64,000 bases of DNA from DASUXA01 sp036378155 (lineage in GTDB: Bacteria > Actinomycetota > Actinomycetes > Mycobacteriales > Micromonosporaceae): positions 37,966 to 101,965 of the forward strand of contig DASUXA010000076.1 of NCBI GenBank assembly GCA_036378155.1, written 5' to 3'. Numbering within the stretch: the stretch's first letter is position 1; each line of letters begins with the position of its first letter. The notes below the pieces were generated by a model, which did not search any database, had not been told where the DNA came from, and was given only the letters and a program-made list of their open reading frames with translations. Positions 16,547-23,206 of this stretch are shown here, one piece after another. A program made the position numbers and the translations under genes.

Positions 16547-16711
16547 TCAACTCAGACGATGCACCGCGTTGTTCACGACGTGTCCCACGACGGTACCGAC
16601 GACAGGGGCCGCGTAAGCGGGCAGTCGGAGTTCCTTCATGAGTTTGGCAGTCAGGTAGGTGGTCGCTACGCCAGCGCCGACGACGACGATGGTTCGGGTC
16701 AGGTTGTCCAT
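16547..16711 (-). CDS. 54-aa hydrophobic microprotein in the cargo region
   Basis: ATG at 16709-16711, TGA at 16547-16549, and AGGAG six bases before the start. After MDNLTRT comes IVVVGAGVATTYLTAKL, then KELRLPAYAAPVVGTVVGHVVNN, so one or two membrane-associated helices are likely. No family is recognised. Its place between the R-M gene and the element end suggests cargo or a small membrane modulator. Confidence 0.6.
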   Translation of the reverse strand: MDNLTRTIVVVGAGVATTYLTAKLMKELRLPAYAAPVVGTVVGHVVNNAVHRLS

Positions 16712-17208
16712 GCTCGACTCCTGTCGGTAGGGAAACTACTCAGGCGTACTTACCATGCGCCTCCGACAGAACTTGGATGACCGCCACCTGCTACGCGGTC
16801 AACTGGACAGCGACACGCCGCCGGATGCTCACGTATTTGCTGGCAGCCGGCTCAGGTTCCGTCTCGTCGTGCGCGTCCGAGCCATCCCGCTAACGAGTTC
16901 TCGTTCTTAGTACAACCGTACGAGCGGTGCGGGAATGTACCACGGCGGCGGCGACTACGGAGCGCGACACGCTTGCAGTGGTAAGCCGATTAAATCGGAC
17001 TTATCTTATTCCCGCCCGCAACTAACTGTGATCGTCGACACATCTACGCGCGACGGAAATGGCGGAATGCGCGTGTTTGGGCCCTTCGTGTTTCCTAAAT
17101 GCGTAGATACTCCCGAAACCACGCGTTGTTACATCGGCGTACATTCGCTGAGGCGCCAAGGTGGCGCTCCCAGGTCGCGCACTTGGGCCTGCCCGAAAAG
17201 AGGTTCGC
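16712..17208. other. gene-free region of the element cargo end
   Basis: I see no convincing gene in these 497 bases. The base composition is more AT-rich than the chromosome around 16980-17110. It contains a short palindrome CCGATTAAATCGG near 16987 and an inverted pair ATCTACGC (17042-17049) / GCGTAGAT (17101-17108). It probably holds promoters for the flanking divergent microprotein genes. A plus-strand frame at 16935-17282 has no coding character. Confidence 0.4.
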
Positions 17209-17364
17209 GTGAAGACGCAGCCATGGCATTCAGTGAAGCCCAACGATCCCTTGGTCTACCACGACAACACGTTGTGCACTGAGGGCAACAACATCGAGCG
17301 CCAGAACCGCCGGAACGGTACGGGCGGCCGGCCTCAGTGCCAGCACTGCCGGCGCCTCGGCTGA
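17209..17364 (+). CDS. 51-aa Cys-containing microprotein near attR
   Basis: A GTG at 17209 with AGAGG six bases before it opens a frame ending at TGA 17362-17364. The product contains LVYHDNTLCTEGNNIERQN and GTGGRPQCQHCRRLG, with one isolated Cys and a terminal CxxC. I recall small actinomycete proteins with this VYHDN...C.EGNNIE...GTGG...C..C layout, so it is probably real. The function is unknown; metal binding is likely. An upstream ATG at 17161 lacks a ribosome site. A GC-rich hairpin (GACCCCGC...GCGGGGTC) follows at about 17380-17427. Confidence 0.65.
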   Translation: MKTQPWHSVKPNDPLVYHDNTLCTEGNNIERQNRRNGTGGRPQCQHCRRLG

Positions 17365-17626
17365 CGGACTCGATGTAGGGACCCCGCGCGGACCGAAGTG
17401 ATTCCAGCACCTCGGTACGGCGGGGTCCGCCGCACCCTACGTCACGTGCTCCTCAACGGGAGACAACGTGATCGTTTCGTGATGACCTTCCCGTCATTTG
17501 GAGGGACTCACTCGTCTCAGTTCCCGTCTCGTTCGGCGACGTACGCCGCCGGCTGAGGCCGTTCCCGACGATGTATACACCCAGCCAGCGACCGAAGTTG
17601 ACCACGCCTGAACGTTGGTCAGCAGA

Positions 17627-17683
17627 CCTCGAAAGCGTGTGAGGGTTTACGCCCTCCAAGGGTTCAAATCCCTTCACCACCGC
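17627..17683. repeat. attR core of element 1 (57-bp direct repeat, copy 2)
   Basis: Identical over 57 bases to 2996-3052. This copy is only the 3' part of tRNA-Ser(CGA), from the anticodon loop on, and has no 5' half, so it is the displaced chromosomal end. The resemblance continues loosely past the core (GAACAGGCGAAACGCCCGG follows in both copies). Confidence 0.95.
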
Positions 17684-17698
17684 TCGTGAACAGGCGAA

Positions 17699-17730
17699 AC
17701 GCCCGGCGATCGATGAGGTCGACCGGGCGT
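17699..17730 (+). terminator. original chromosomal terminator of tRNA-Ser, displaced by element 1
   Basis: ACGCCCGG (17699-17706) pairs with CCGGGCGT (17723-17730). It follows the orphan tRNA 3' end, so it should be the ancestral terminator of the tRNA gene before integration. Confidence 0.6.
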
Positions 17731-17954
17731 CGCGCTGTCTCGTCTCATTCATCCGGGACACGCTGTCCGTGGCGTACTTCGTCCGAGGTGTACGTACACC
17801 ACGAGCGTTGTACGCCCGAGACGATATGCCTCTCCGCGCGGTGCGCGACCACCGAAGCGACGCCGCCACCCACCCGGCCCCCGACGGGATCGGAATCACA
17901 CCCGCGATCTCGCGGTGACGCCCGTCGGACTGGCAGACTCCTCGGTGAGCTACG

Positions 17955-18079
17955 CGTGCTCCGGGGTCGGTGAAAGTCCGAACCGGCGGTGACAGTCCGC
18001 GACCCGGCCGAAGCCATCGGCCGGTGGACCCGGTGGAATTCCGGGACCGACGGTGAAAGTCCGGATGGGAGGCAGCACG
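17955..18079 (+). promoter_or_regulatory. FMN riboswitch (RFN element)
   Basis: The conserved RFN blocks are in order: closing stem CGTGCT (17955) with AGCACG (18074-18079), GGGGTCGGTGAAAGTCCG, ACCGGCGGTGACAGTCCGCGA, CCGGTGGAATTCCGG, ACCGACGGTGAAAGTCCGG and ATGGGAGG. Between it and the gene a hairpin GTCCGCG-tcagg-CGCGGAC (18139-18157) abuts the ribosome site AGGAGG, so FMN binding could block translation initiation. It controls the RibM-like transporter downstream. Confidence 0.95.
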
Positions 18080-18168
18080 CCGCGTCGTCGCTCGGACCGC
18101 AGGTCCGTGGCGGTGACGTCGCAGCACGTGCCCCGGGGTCCGCGTCAGGCGCGGACAGGAGGCACACG

Positions 18169-18858
18169 ATGAGCGATCTGATCGGTTGGGCGAACGAGGT
18201 CGCCTTCACCTTCGGGCAGCAGCGGGTCCTGTGGGCGGACCTGCTCGGCAACGCGGCGGCGCTGGCGACGGTCGGCTTGGCGCTGCGGCGCTCGGTCTGG
18301 ACCTGGCCGGTACAGATCACCTGCAGCATCCTGCTGTTCGGCGCGAGCATGGCCGCCCACCTCGGCGGGAACGCGTCGCGCCAGGTCCTGCTCGGTTCGC
18401 TCGCCGTGTACGGCTGGTGGAAGTGGACGCGCGACCGGCGGAATGCCGCCGAACCCTCGGAGCGGGTACGCGTGGCGTGGGCGTCGGCGCGGCAGCGCAT
18501 CGTCCTGCTCGCCGCGCTGGTGGTCGGTACCGTCGCGTTCGCCTGGCTGTTGAGCGTCACGCACACCTCGTGGGCTCCGCTGCCCGACGCGTACATCTTC
18601 ATCGGCAGCGCGGTCGCGACCTTCGCCCAGGCACGCGGTCTGGTCGAGTTCTGGCTGGTGTGGATCCTCGTCGATCTCGTCGGGGTGCCGCTGGCGTGGA
18701 CCCACGGACTGGTCGTCAGCGGGCTGGTGTACGGGGTGTTCTTCGCGATGTGCGTGTGGGGGCTGGTGGACTGGGCTCGGGCGGCGCGTCGCCGGACCAG
18801 TGCCACGATTTCCGCGGAATCCGGGACACAGCTGGCTGACAGCGTTCAAACTAACTGA
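18169..18858 (+). CDS. ribM: RibM/PnuC-family riboflavin transporter
   Basis: A 229-residue membrane protein of the PnuC family (about seven hydrophobic segments, with LGNAAALATVGLAL, QITCSILLFGASMAAHL and LVEFWLVWILVDLVGVPLAW). PnuC proteins take up vitamin precursors by facilitated diffusion, and those under FMN riboswitches in actinobacteria (RibM) carry riboflavin. The FMN riboswitch 90 bases upstream is the main support for this substrate. YGWWKWTRDR (about 81-90) matches the conserved W-x-x-W region. AGGAGG lies six bases before the ATG. Confidence 0.9.
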   Translation: MSDLIGWANEVAFTFGQQRVLWADLLGNAAALATVGLALRRSVWTWPVQITCSILLFGASMAAHLGGNASRQVLLGSLAVYGWWKWTRDRRNAAEPSERVRVAWASARQRIVLLAALVVGTVAFAWLLSVTHTSWAPLPDAYIFIGSAVATFAQARGLVEFWLVWILVDLVGVPLAWTHGLVVSGLVYGVFFAMCVWGLVDWARAARRRTSATISAESGTQLADSVQTN

Positions 18859-18860
18859 CT

Positions 18861-19460
18861 ATGTCAGCCGTATCGGCGGTCCGAGACCGACGTACGGAGC
18901 GGCGGGAAGCCACCCGGCGCGAGATCCTCGACGCGGCATGGGAACTGGTCCGCGCGGACGGTCTCGCGGCGTTGGCGATGCGCAACCTCGGCGCCCGCGT
19001 GGGCATGCGGGCACAGTCGTTGTACGCGTACTTCCCGTCCAAGAACGCGATCGTCGACGCCATGTTCGCCGAGTCGAACCGGCAACTGCTCGACCGCATC
19101 GCCGCGTTGCCGCCGGTGACCGACCCGGTCGCCCGGCTGCGCCTGCTGGCCCGGTCGTTCGTCGACTTCTGCGTCGAGGACCAGGTCCGCTACCAGTTGT
19201 TGTACCAGCGCACCATTCCGCGCTTCGTACCGAGCCCGGAGTCCTACGCGCCCGCCGTCGAGGTCCTCGACGGGGCGCGGGAGGCGCTGCGCGCCTGCGG
19301 CATCCACGGTGACCGGGCGCTCGACGCGTGGACCGCGGTGATCGCCGGGGTCGCCGCCCAGCAGAACTCCAACCAGCCGGGCGGTGACCGGTGGGTACGC
19401 CTGCTGGACGACGTCATCGACATGTACCTGTCTCATTTCGGTACGCCCGGAGCGGGTTGA
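18861..19460 (+). CDS. TetR/AcrR family transcriptional regulator
   Basis: A 199-residue regulator with an N-terminal HTH (TRREILDAAWELVRADGLAALAMRNLGARVGMRAQSLYAYFPSKNAI, about 18-64) and a C-terminal WHG-type ligand domain containing RYQLLYQRTIPRFVP. The ATG is two bases after the ribM stop and lies inside the palindrome CTGAC-tat-GTCAG (18855-18867). No ribosome site is visible, so it may be translated by coupling or from a leaderless transcript. It may control the MBL-fold gene downstream. Confidence 0.88.
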   Translation: MSAVSAVRDRRTERREATRREILDAAWELVRADGLAALAMRNLGARVGMRAQSLYAYFPSKNAIVDAMFAESNRQLLDRIAALPPVTDPVARLRLLARSFVDFCVEDQVRYQLLYQRTIPRFVPSPESYAPAVEVLDGAREALRACGIHGDRALDAWTAVIAGVAAQQNSNQPGGDRWVRLLDDVIDMYLSHFGTPGAG

Positions 19461-19561
19461 CGCCGTGACAGCCACGACCGCGCGAAGGGTGACGGTCACG
19501 CACGGGTTGCTCGCGTCCGCCGTTGCGTACCGACGTCAGCCAACCTCGTAGGAGGACGACC

Positions 19562-20371
19562 ATGAACACCTATCGCGTGGGTCGGGACGTCACCGTCATC
19601 AGCGACCATCTGGAAGTACCGGGAATCGGGTTCCTCGCCGCCAACACCTTCGTCCTGCACGCGGCCGAGCCCGTCGTGATCGACACGGGGCTGGGGCTAC
19701 CGGACCGCGACTTCGTCCGCACACTGGCCCAGGTCATCGACCCGTCGGACGTGCGCTGGATCTGGCTCACCCACCCGGACCGTGATCACACCGGGGGGAT
19801 CTTCGACCTGCTCAGCGTCGCACCCCGCGCCCGCCTCGTGACCACGTACCTGGCTGTGGGCATCATGTCGACGGAGCGACCGCTGCCCATCGACCGCGTG
19901 TACCTGCTCAACGCGGGGCAGAGCCTGGACGTGGGGGACCGGACGCTGCACGGGTTCCGGCCGCCGCTGTTCGACAGTCCCGCCACGGTCGCCCTGTACG
20001 ACGACCGCAGCCGGGTCTGCTTCAGCTCCGACTGTTTCGGCGCGCCCCTGCCCACCGCGGAACTCGTCGACATCACCGATGTCCGCGCCGTGCCCGCCGC
20101 CGACCTGCGCGCCGCACAACTGTTCTGGGCCGCGGTCGACAGTCCGTGGGTACACATGGTCGACGTGGACAAGTACCTGCGGACCGTTCGCGATGTGCAG
20201 GGCATCCACCCGGACGCGATCTTCAGTACCCACCTGCCGCCGGCGATCGGCGTGGAGGGCCAGATGTTCGACATGCTCGCCGAAGCGCCGGACGCCAATC
20301 CGTTCGTCGGCCCGGATCAGCGGGCGTTGGAGGAGTTGCTCGCGACGTTCCAGCCGCCGACGCCGGTCTGA
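19562..20371 (+). CDS. MBL-fold metallohydrolase, ODP-like
   Basis: A 269-residue metallo-beta-lactamase-fold protein. Metal ligands are visible in THPDRDHTGG (about 75-84; the first His of HxHxDH is followed by Pro-Asp-Arg-Asp-His), SSDCFGAP (about 155-162) and FSTHLPPAIG (about 221-230). The layout resembles the diiron ODP/flavodiiron group rather than beta-lactamases. The start MNTYRVGRDV has AGGAGG upstream; an earlier in-frame ATG at 19523 does not. It lies 101 bases after the TetR gene. The substrate is unknown. Confidence 0.82.
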   Translation: MNTYRVGRDVTVISDHLEVPGIGFLAANTFVLHAAEPVVIDTGLGLPDRDFVRTLAQVIDPSDVRWIWLTHPDRDHTGGIFDLLSVAPRARLVTTYLAVGIMSTERPLPIDRVYLLNAGQSLDVGDRTLHGFRPPLFDSPATVALYDDRSRVCFSSDCFGAPLPTAELVDITDVRAVPAADLRAAQLFWAAVDSPWVHMVDVDKYLRTVRDVQGIHPDAIFSTHLPPAIGVEGQMFDMLAEAPDANPFVGPDQRALEELLATFQPPTPV

Positions 20372-20739
20372 CGTCGCCCGGCTGGCGGCGGTCGGTGTCG
20401 GTGGTCGAGGCTGAGGATCAGTCGGGTAGCGGTTTCTACGCGGCGGAGTTCGCCAGGCGACAGCAGGCCGAGCCGCTTACGCAACTGCGCCTTCGAGACG
20501 GTGTGCAGGTCGGTGCAGTTGACGAAGAATTCGTCGTACTTCGTCAGCCCGGCCGCTGGACCGATCGCGACGTGGGTCGCGGCCGGGCCCGGGGTACCGG
20601 TTATCAACGCGACGGTAACCGTGGAGAGCGGTTGCGCAATGCGATTCGCGGTCAGGACGACAACCGGATGCGGGCCGGGGGGATTCCTGAACGCGCAGCT
20701 CCACACCTCCCCGCGCAGCGCCGAGCCCGGAGCTACCAC
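20317..20739 (-). CDS. MazF/PemK-type endoribonuclease toxin
   Basis: A toxin of up to 140 residues. LRGEVWSCAFRNPPGPHPVVVLTANR at the start matches the MazF/PemK beta-barrel entry, and TKYDEFFVNCTDLHTVSKAQL and RRVETATRLILSLD match its later part. It should cleave mRNA when freed from its antitoxin. The GTG at 20737-20739 overlaps the antitoxin stop by seven bases. The last 30 residues (RHRPPPAGRRQTG...) exceed the usual length and run antisense into the end of the MBL gene by 55 bases. Confidence 0.78.
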   Translation of the reverse strand: MVAPGSALRGEVWSCAFRNPPGPHPVVVLTANRIAQPLSTVTVALITGTPGPAATHVAIGPAAGLTKYDEFFVNCTDLHTVSKAQLRKRLGLLSPGELRRVETATRLILSLDHRHRPPPAGRRQTGVGGWNVASNSSNAR

Positions 20740-20993
20740 TGAGCCTCGTCCGCCGCCTCGTGGTCCGCCGCACAGACGGGAGGCACGCCCGCAGGGACCG
20801 GTGCCGCCCCGTCGTAGAACGCCTGGATCTGCTCGGCCGCCTCTATCTCGGCAGCCTCGCGACTCAACAGTCGAAGGCCCTCGCGGAGCGCATCGGACGT
20901 GGTGTTGAGGTTCAGCGTGCGCATCGTCTCCCGCAGCGCCGCCATCTCGTCGCTGCGAAGCCGGACCTGAGCCGTCGGCTGAGGGCCGGTCAA
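20733..20993 (-). CDS. MazE-like/RHH antitoxin of the MazF-type pair
   Basis: An 86-residue protein. The N-terminal part TAQVRLRSDEMAALRETMRTLNLNTTSDALREGLRLLSREAAE resembles a ribbon-helix-helix DNA-binding domain. The acidic tail (IQAFYDGAAPVP...ADHEAADEAQW) is suited to wrap the toxin. It lies upstream of and overlaps the toxin gene, the usual type II order, and probably represses its own promoter. Confidence 0.75.
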   Translation of the reverse strand: MTGPQPTAQVRLRSDEMAALRETMRTLNLNTTSDALREGLRLLSREAAEIEAAEQIQAFYDGAAPVPAGVPPVCAADHEAADEAQW

Positions 20994-21314
20994 GTGCGGT
21001 CAGCCGGTCCGTGCGGAGCGGACATCGGGGACCGCTACTCTTGGACGCCGCCTTGGTCACTGCACGCGGTCGGCCGGACGTGGACGTCGGGCGAATACGC
21101 CTCTTACTGATGCTGACAAGACTCTCAATTGCCGCGAATTATTGCTTTCAATGAAAGGCGTCTAGCACCCGACAGAATTTCTATCCGAACGTCGTTTCTA
21201 TGTACGTTGACCGGTTGACCTGCCGCACCTATATTCGGCCCTGCCCTGCCAATGTCCCACCCCGCCCTTACGTGCGTGGGTCGCGGGCATGGCGACTCCC
21301 CCGGAAGGAACGCA
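20994..21314. promoter_or_regulatory. divergent gap with a clear -35/-10 promoter for the DUF805 gene
   Basis: A 321-base gene-free region. On the plus strand TTGACC (21207-21212) and TATATT (21230-21235) are spaced by 17 bases, a strong housekeeping-type promoter about 80 bases before the DUF805 start. The left part must contain the antitoxin promoter on the minus strand. The centre (21110-21200) is notably AT-rich for this genome. Confidence 0.65.
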
Positions 21315-21671
21315 ATGAACTGGTACCTGGCGGTGCTCAAGAATTACGCCGGATTCAGCGGCCGGGCGCGACGCACCGAATTCTGGATGTTCGTGCTGTT
21401 CAACGCCATCATCCTGGTCGTGCTGGGGCTCATTGCCCGGCTGATCGGCACCAACATCATCACCTACCTGTACGACCTCGCCGTCCTCGTGCCGGAGCTC
21501 GCCGTCGGTGCCCGCCGGCTGCACGACACCGGACGTTCCGGCTGGTGGCAGCTCATCGGCATCATTCCGGTCATCGGCTGGATCGTGCTGATCGTCTTCT
21601 GGGCGTCCGACAGCCAGCCCGAGGCCAACCAGTACGGCCCCAACCCGAAGCTCGCCCCCGCGACCGCCTGA
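21315..21671 (+). CDS. DUF805 small membrane protein
   Basis: A 118-residue integral membrane protein. The DUF805 signature is clear: NYAGFSGRARRTEFWMFVLFN (about 10-30), then a hydrophobic pair, and LAVGARRLHDTGRSGWWQLIGIIPVIGWIVLIVFWASDSQPEANQYGPNP at the end. The function of the family is unknown. The ATG at 21315 follows GGAAGG. It stands alone between a promoter and a strong terminator. Confidence 0.92.
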   Translation: MNWYLAVLKNYAGFSGRARRTEFWMFVLFNAIILVVLGLIARLIGTNIITYLYDLAVLVPELAVGARRLHDTGRSGWWQLIGIIPVIGWIVLIVFWASDSQPEANQYGPNPKLAPATA

Positions 21672-21685
21672 TCCGACTCTCCGAC

Positions 21686-21724
21686 GTCGGGCCGACCCTA
21701 CGGGGTCGGCCCGACGCTCGTTTT
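21686..21724 (+). terminator. intrinsic terminator after the DUF805 gene
   Basis: GTCGGGCCGACCC (21686-21698) pairs with GGGTCGGCCCGAC (21703-21715) around a 4-base loop. A CGCTCGTTTT tail follows. It is one of the few T-tailed terminators in the window. Confidence 0.9.
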
Positions 21725-21799
21725 CCGCCTGTGGATAGCGCGGAGTGGACCTGTGGACGGCGCGCACAACCCGCCCGCGCTCGACAAGAATGACCATCC

Positions 21800-23206
21800 A
21801 TGCGGCTACTGAAAGGTCTCGTGGACCCGCCCGGGCGGCAACGCGTCGCGATCACAGTTGACGGTCGATCGATGTCGGGCGACGACCTGCTCGGCTGCGC
21901 GGCCGCGACCGCGCATCGGATCGCCGGGTGCGAACGGGTCGCGATCGACGCCACCGCCCGGTTGGAGACCGTGGTCGGGGTGCTCGCCGGGCTGCTCGCG
22001 GGTGCCGCGGTGGTGCCGGTGCCGCCCGACTCCGGTACTGCCGAGCGCGCCCGCATGCTGCTCGACAGCGGGGCGACCGCCCTGCTCGCACCGCTCGGCA
22101 CCGAGGCCGCTGCCGACGACCCACCGATGGTGCCGGTCGACCTCTCCGCACGGTCCGGGACCGTGCTCGCCGAGCCCGACCCGGAGCAGCCGGCGCTCAT
22201 TCTGTACACGAGCGGCACGACCGGCGCCTCGAAAGGCGTCGTGATCTCCCGTCGCGCGATCGCGGCGGGCCTCGACGGGCTCGCCGACGCCTGGGCGTGG
22301 ACCCCCGACGACCTGTTGGTCCACGGGCTGCCGTTGTTCCACGTACACGGCCTGGTGTTAGGCGTGCTGGGACCGCTACGAGTCGGCGGGCGGCTGTGTC
22401 ACACGGGACGCCCCGACCCGGCGGGCTACGCCGCGGCGGGCGGGTCGCTCTATTTCGGGGTACCGACCGTCTGGTCGCGGATCTGCGCGGACCCGGATTC
22501 GGCGCGAGCGCTGCGCTCGGCTCGGCTGCTGGTGTCGGGCAGCGCGCCGTTGCCGGTACCGGTGTTCGATCGCCTCGAGCGGCTCACCTCGCATCGCGTC
22601 GTCGAGCGGTACGGGATGACCGAGACGCTGATCACCGTGGCGACACGCGCCGACGGCGAGCGGCGTCCCGGCATGGTCGGGACACCGATCGCGGGCGTCG
22701 AAACGCGCCTGGTCGACGACGAGGGCCGCCCGGTGCCCGACGACGGCGAAACAATGGGTGAGCTGCTGGTTCGCGGGACGACGCTGTACAGCGGCTACCT
22801 CAACCGTCCGGATGCCGACGCCGCCAGCCTGACCTCGGACGGGTGGTTCCGCACGGGCGACATCGCGACGATCGGACCGGACGGGTGGCACCGCATCGTC
22901 GGGCGCGCCTCGACGGACCTGATCAAGAGCGGTGGGTACCGGATCGGAGCGGGCGAGGTCGAGGCAGCCCTCCTGACGCATCCGGCAGTGCTCGAAGCCG
23001 CGGTCGTCGGCACTCCGCATCCGGACCTGGGGGAGCAGGTCACGGCGTACGTCGTGGGCGACGGCGCGACCGAGCAGGAACTGATCGACCACGTGGTCCA
23101 GCAGCTCGCGGCGCACAAGCGTCCGCGTCGGGTACACCTGGTCGACGCGCTGCCGCGCAACGCGCTCGGCAAGGTACAGAAGTCGCGGCTACGGGAGGCT
23201 GGTTGA
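21800..23206 (+). CDS. matB: malonyl-CoA synthetase-like acyl-CoA synthetase (MatB-like)
   Basis: A 468-residue AMP-binding enzyme that activates a carboxylate with ATP and CoA. Motifs are the P loop LILYTSGTTGASKGVVISRR (about 133-152), LVHGLPLFHVHGLVLGVLGPLR (about 173-194), ERYGMTETL (about 271-279), GWFRTGDIATIGPDG (about 350-364), ASTDLIKSGGYRIGAGEVE (about 372-390) and the C-terminal PRNALGKVQKS with the catalytic Lys. DAWAWTPDDLLVHGLPLFH closely follows Streptomyces MatB, so malonate or methylmalonate is the likely substrate, giving extender units. It overlaps the PAP2 gene tail to tail by 18 bases. Confidence 0.78.
   Translation: MRLLKGLVDPPGRQRVAITVDGRSMSGDDLLGCAAATAHRIAGCERVAIDATARLETVVGVLAGLLAGAAVVPVPPDSGTAERARMLLDSGATALLAPLGTEAAADDPPMVPVDLSARSGTVLAEPDPEQPALILYTSGTTGASKGVVISRRAIAAGLDGLADAWAWTPDDLLVHGLPLFHVHGLVLGVLGPLRVGGRLCHTGRPDPAGYAAAGGSLYFGVPTVWSRICADPDSARALRSARLLVSGSAPLPVPVFDRLERLTSHRVVERYGMTETLITVATRADGERRPGMVGTPIAGVETRLVDDEGRPVPDDGETMGELLVRGTTLYSGYLNRPDADAASLTSDGWFRTGDIATIGPDGWHRIVGRASTDLIKSGGYRIGAGEVEAALLTHPAVLEAAVVGTPHPDLGEQVTAYVVGDGATEQELIDHVVQQLAAHKRPRRVHLVDALPRNALGKVQKSRLREAG

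Larger units (their letters stand above)
2996..17683. mobile_element. AICE-like integrative conjugative element in tRNA-Ser(CGA)
   Basis: A 14.7-kb element bounded by 57-bp direct repeats. Reading from the complete tRNA, it carries tyrosine integrase, excisionase, DUF3631 protein, primase-polymerase, three small proteins, a TraB/FtsK-type translocase, a DUF2637 protein, two small proteins, a GntR regulator facing away, a GNAT protein, a type IIG-like restriction-modification enzyme and two microproteins. The combination of Prim-Pol replication and a single-protein dsDNA translocase is what defines AICEs, as opposed to relaxase-based ICEs. No relaxase or type IV secretion gene is present. All core genes look intact, so the element may be functional. 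Confidence 0.9.

Noticed and set aside
16935..17282. 115-codon plus-strand frame in the cargo region
   Set aside because: Composition and residue pattern are not protein-like; the 51-aa frame inside the same region has better support.
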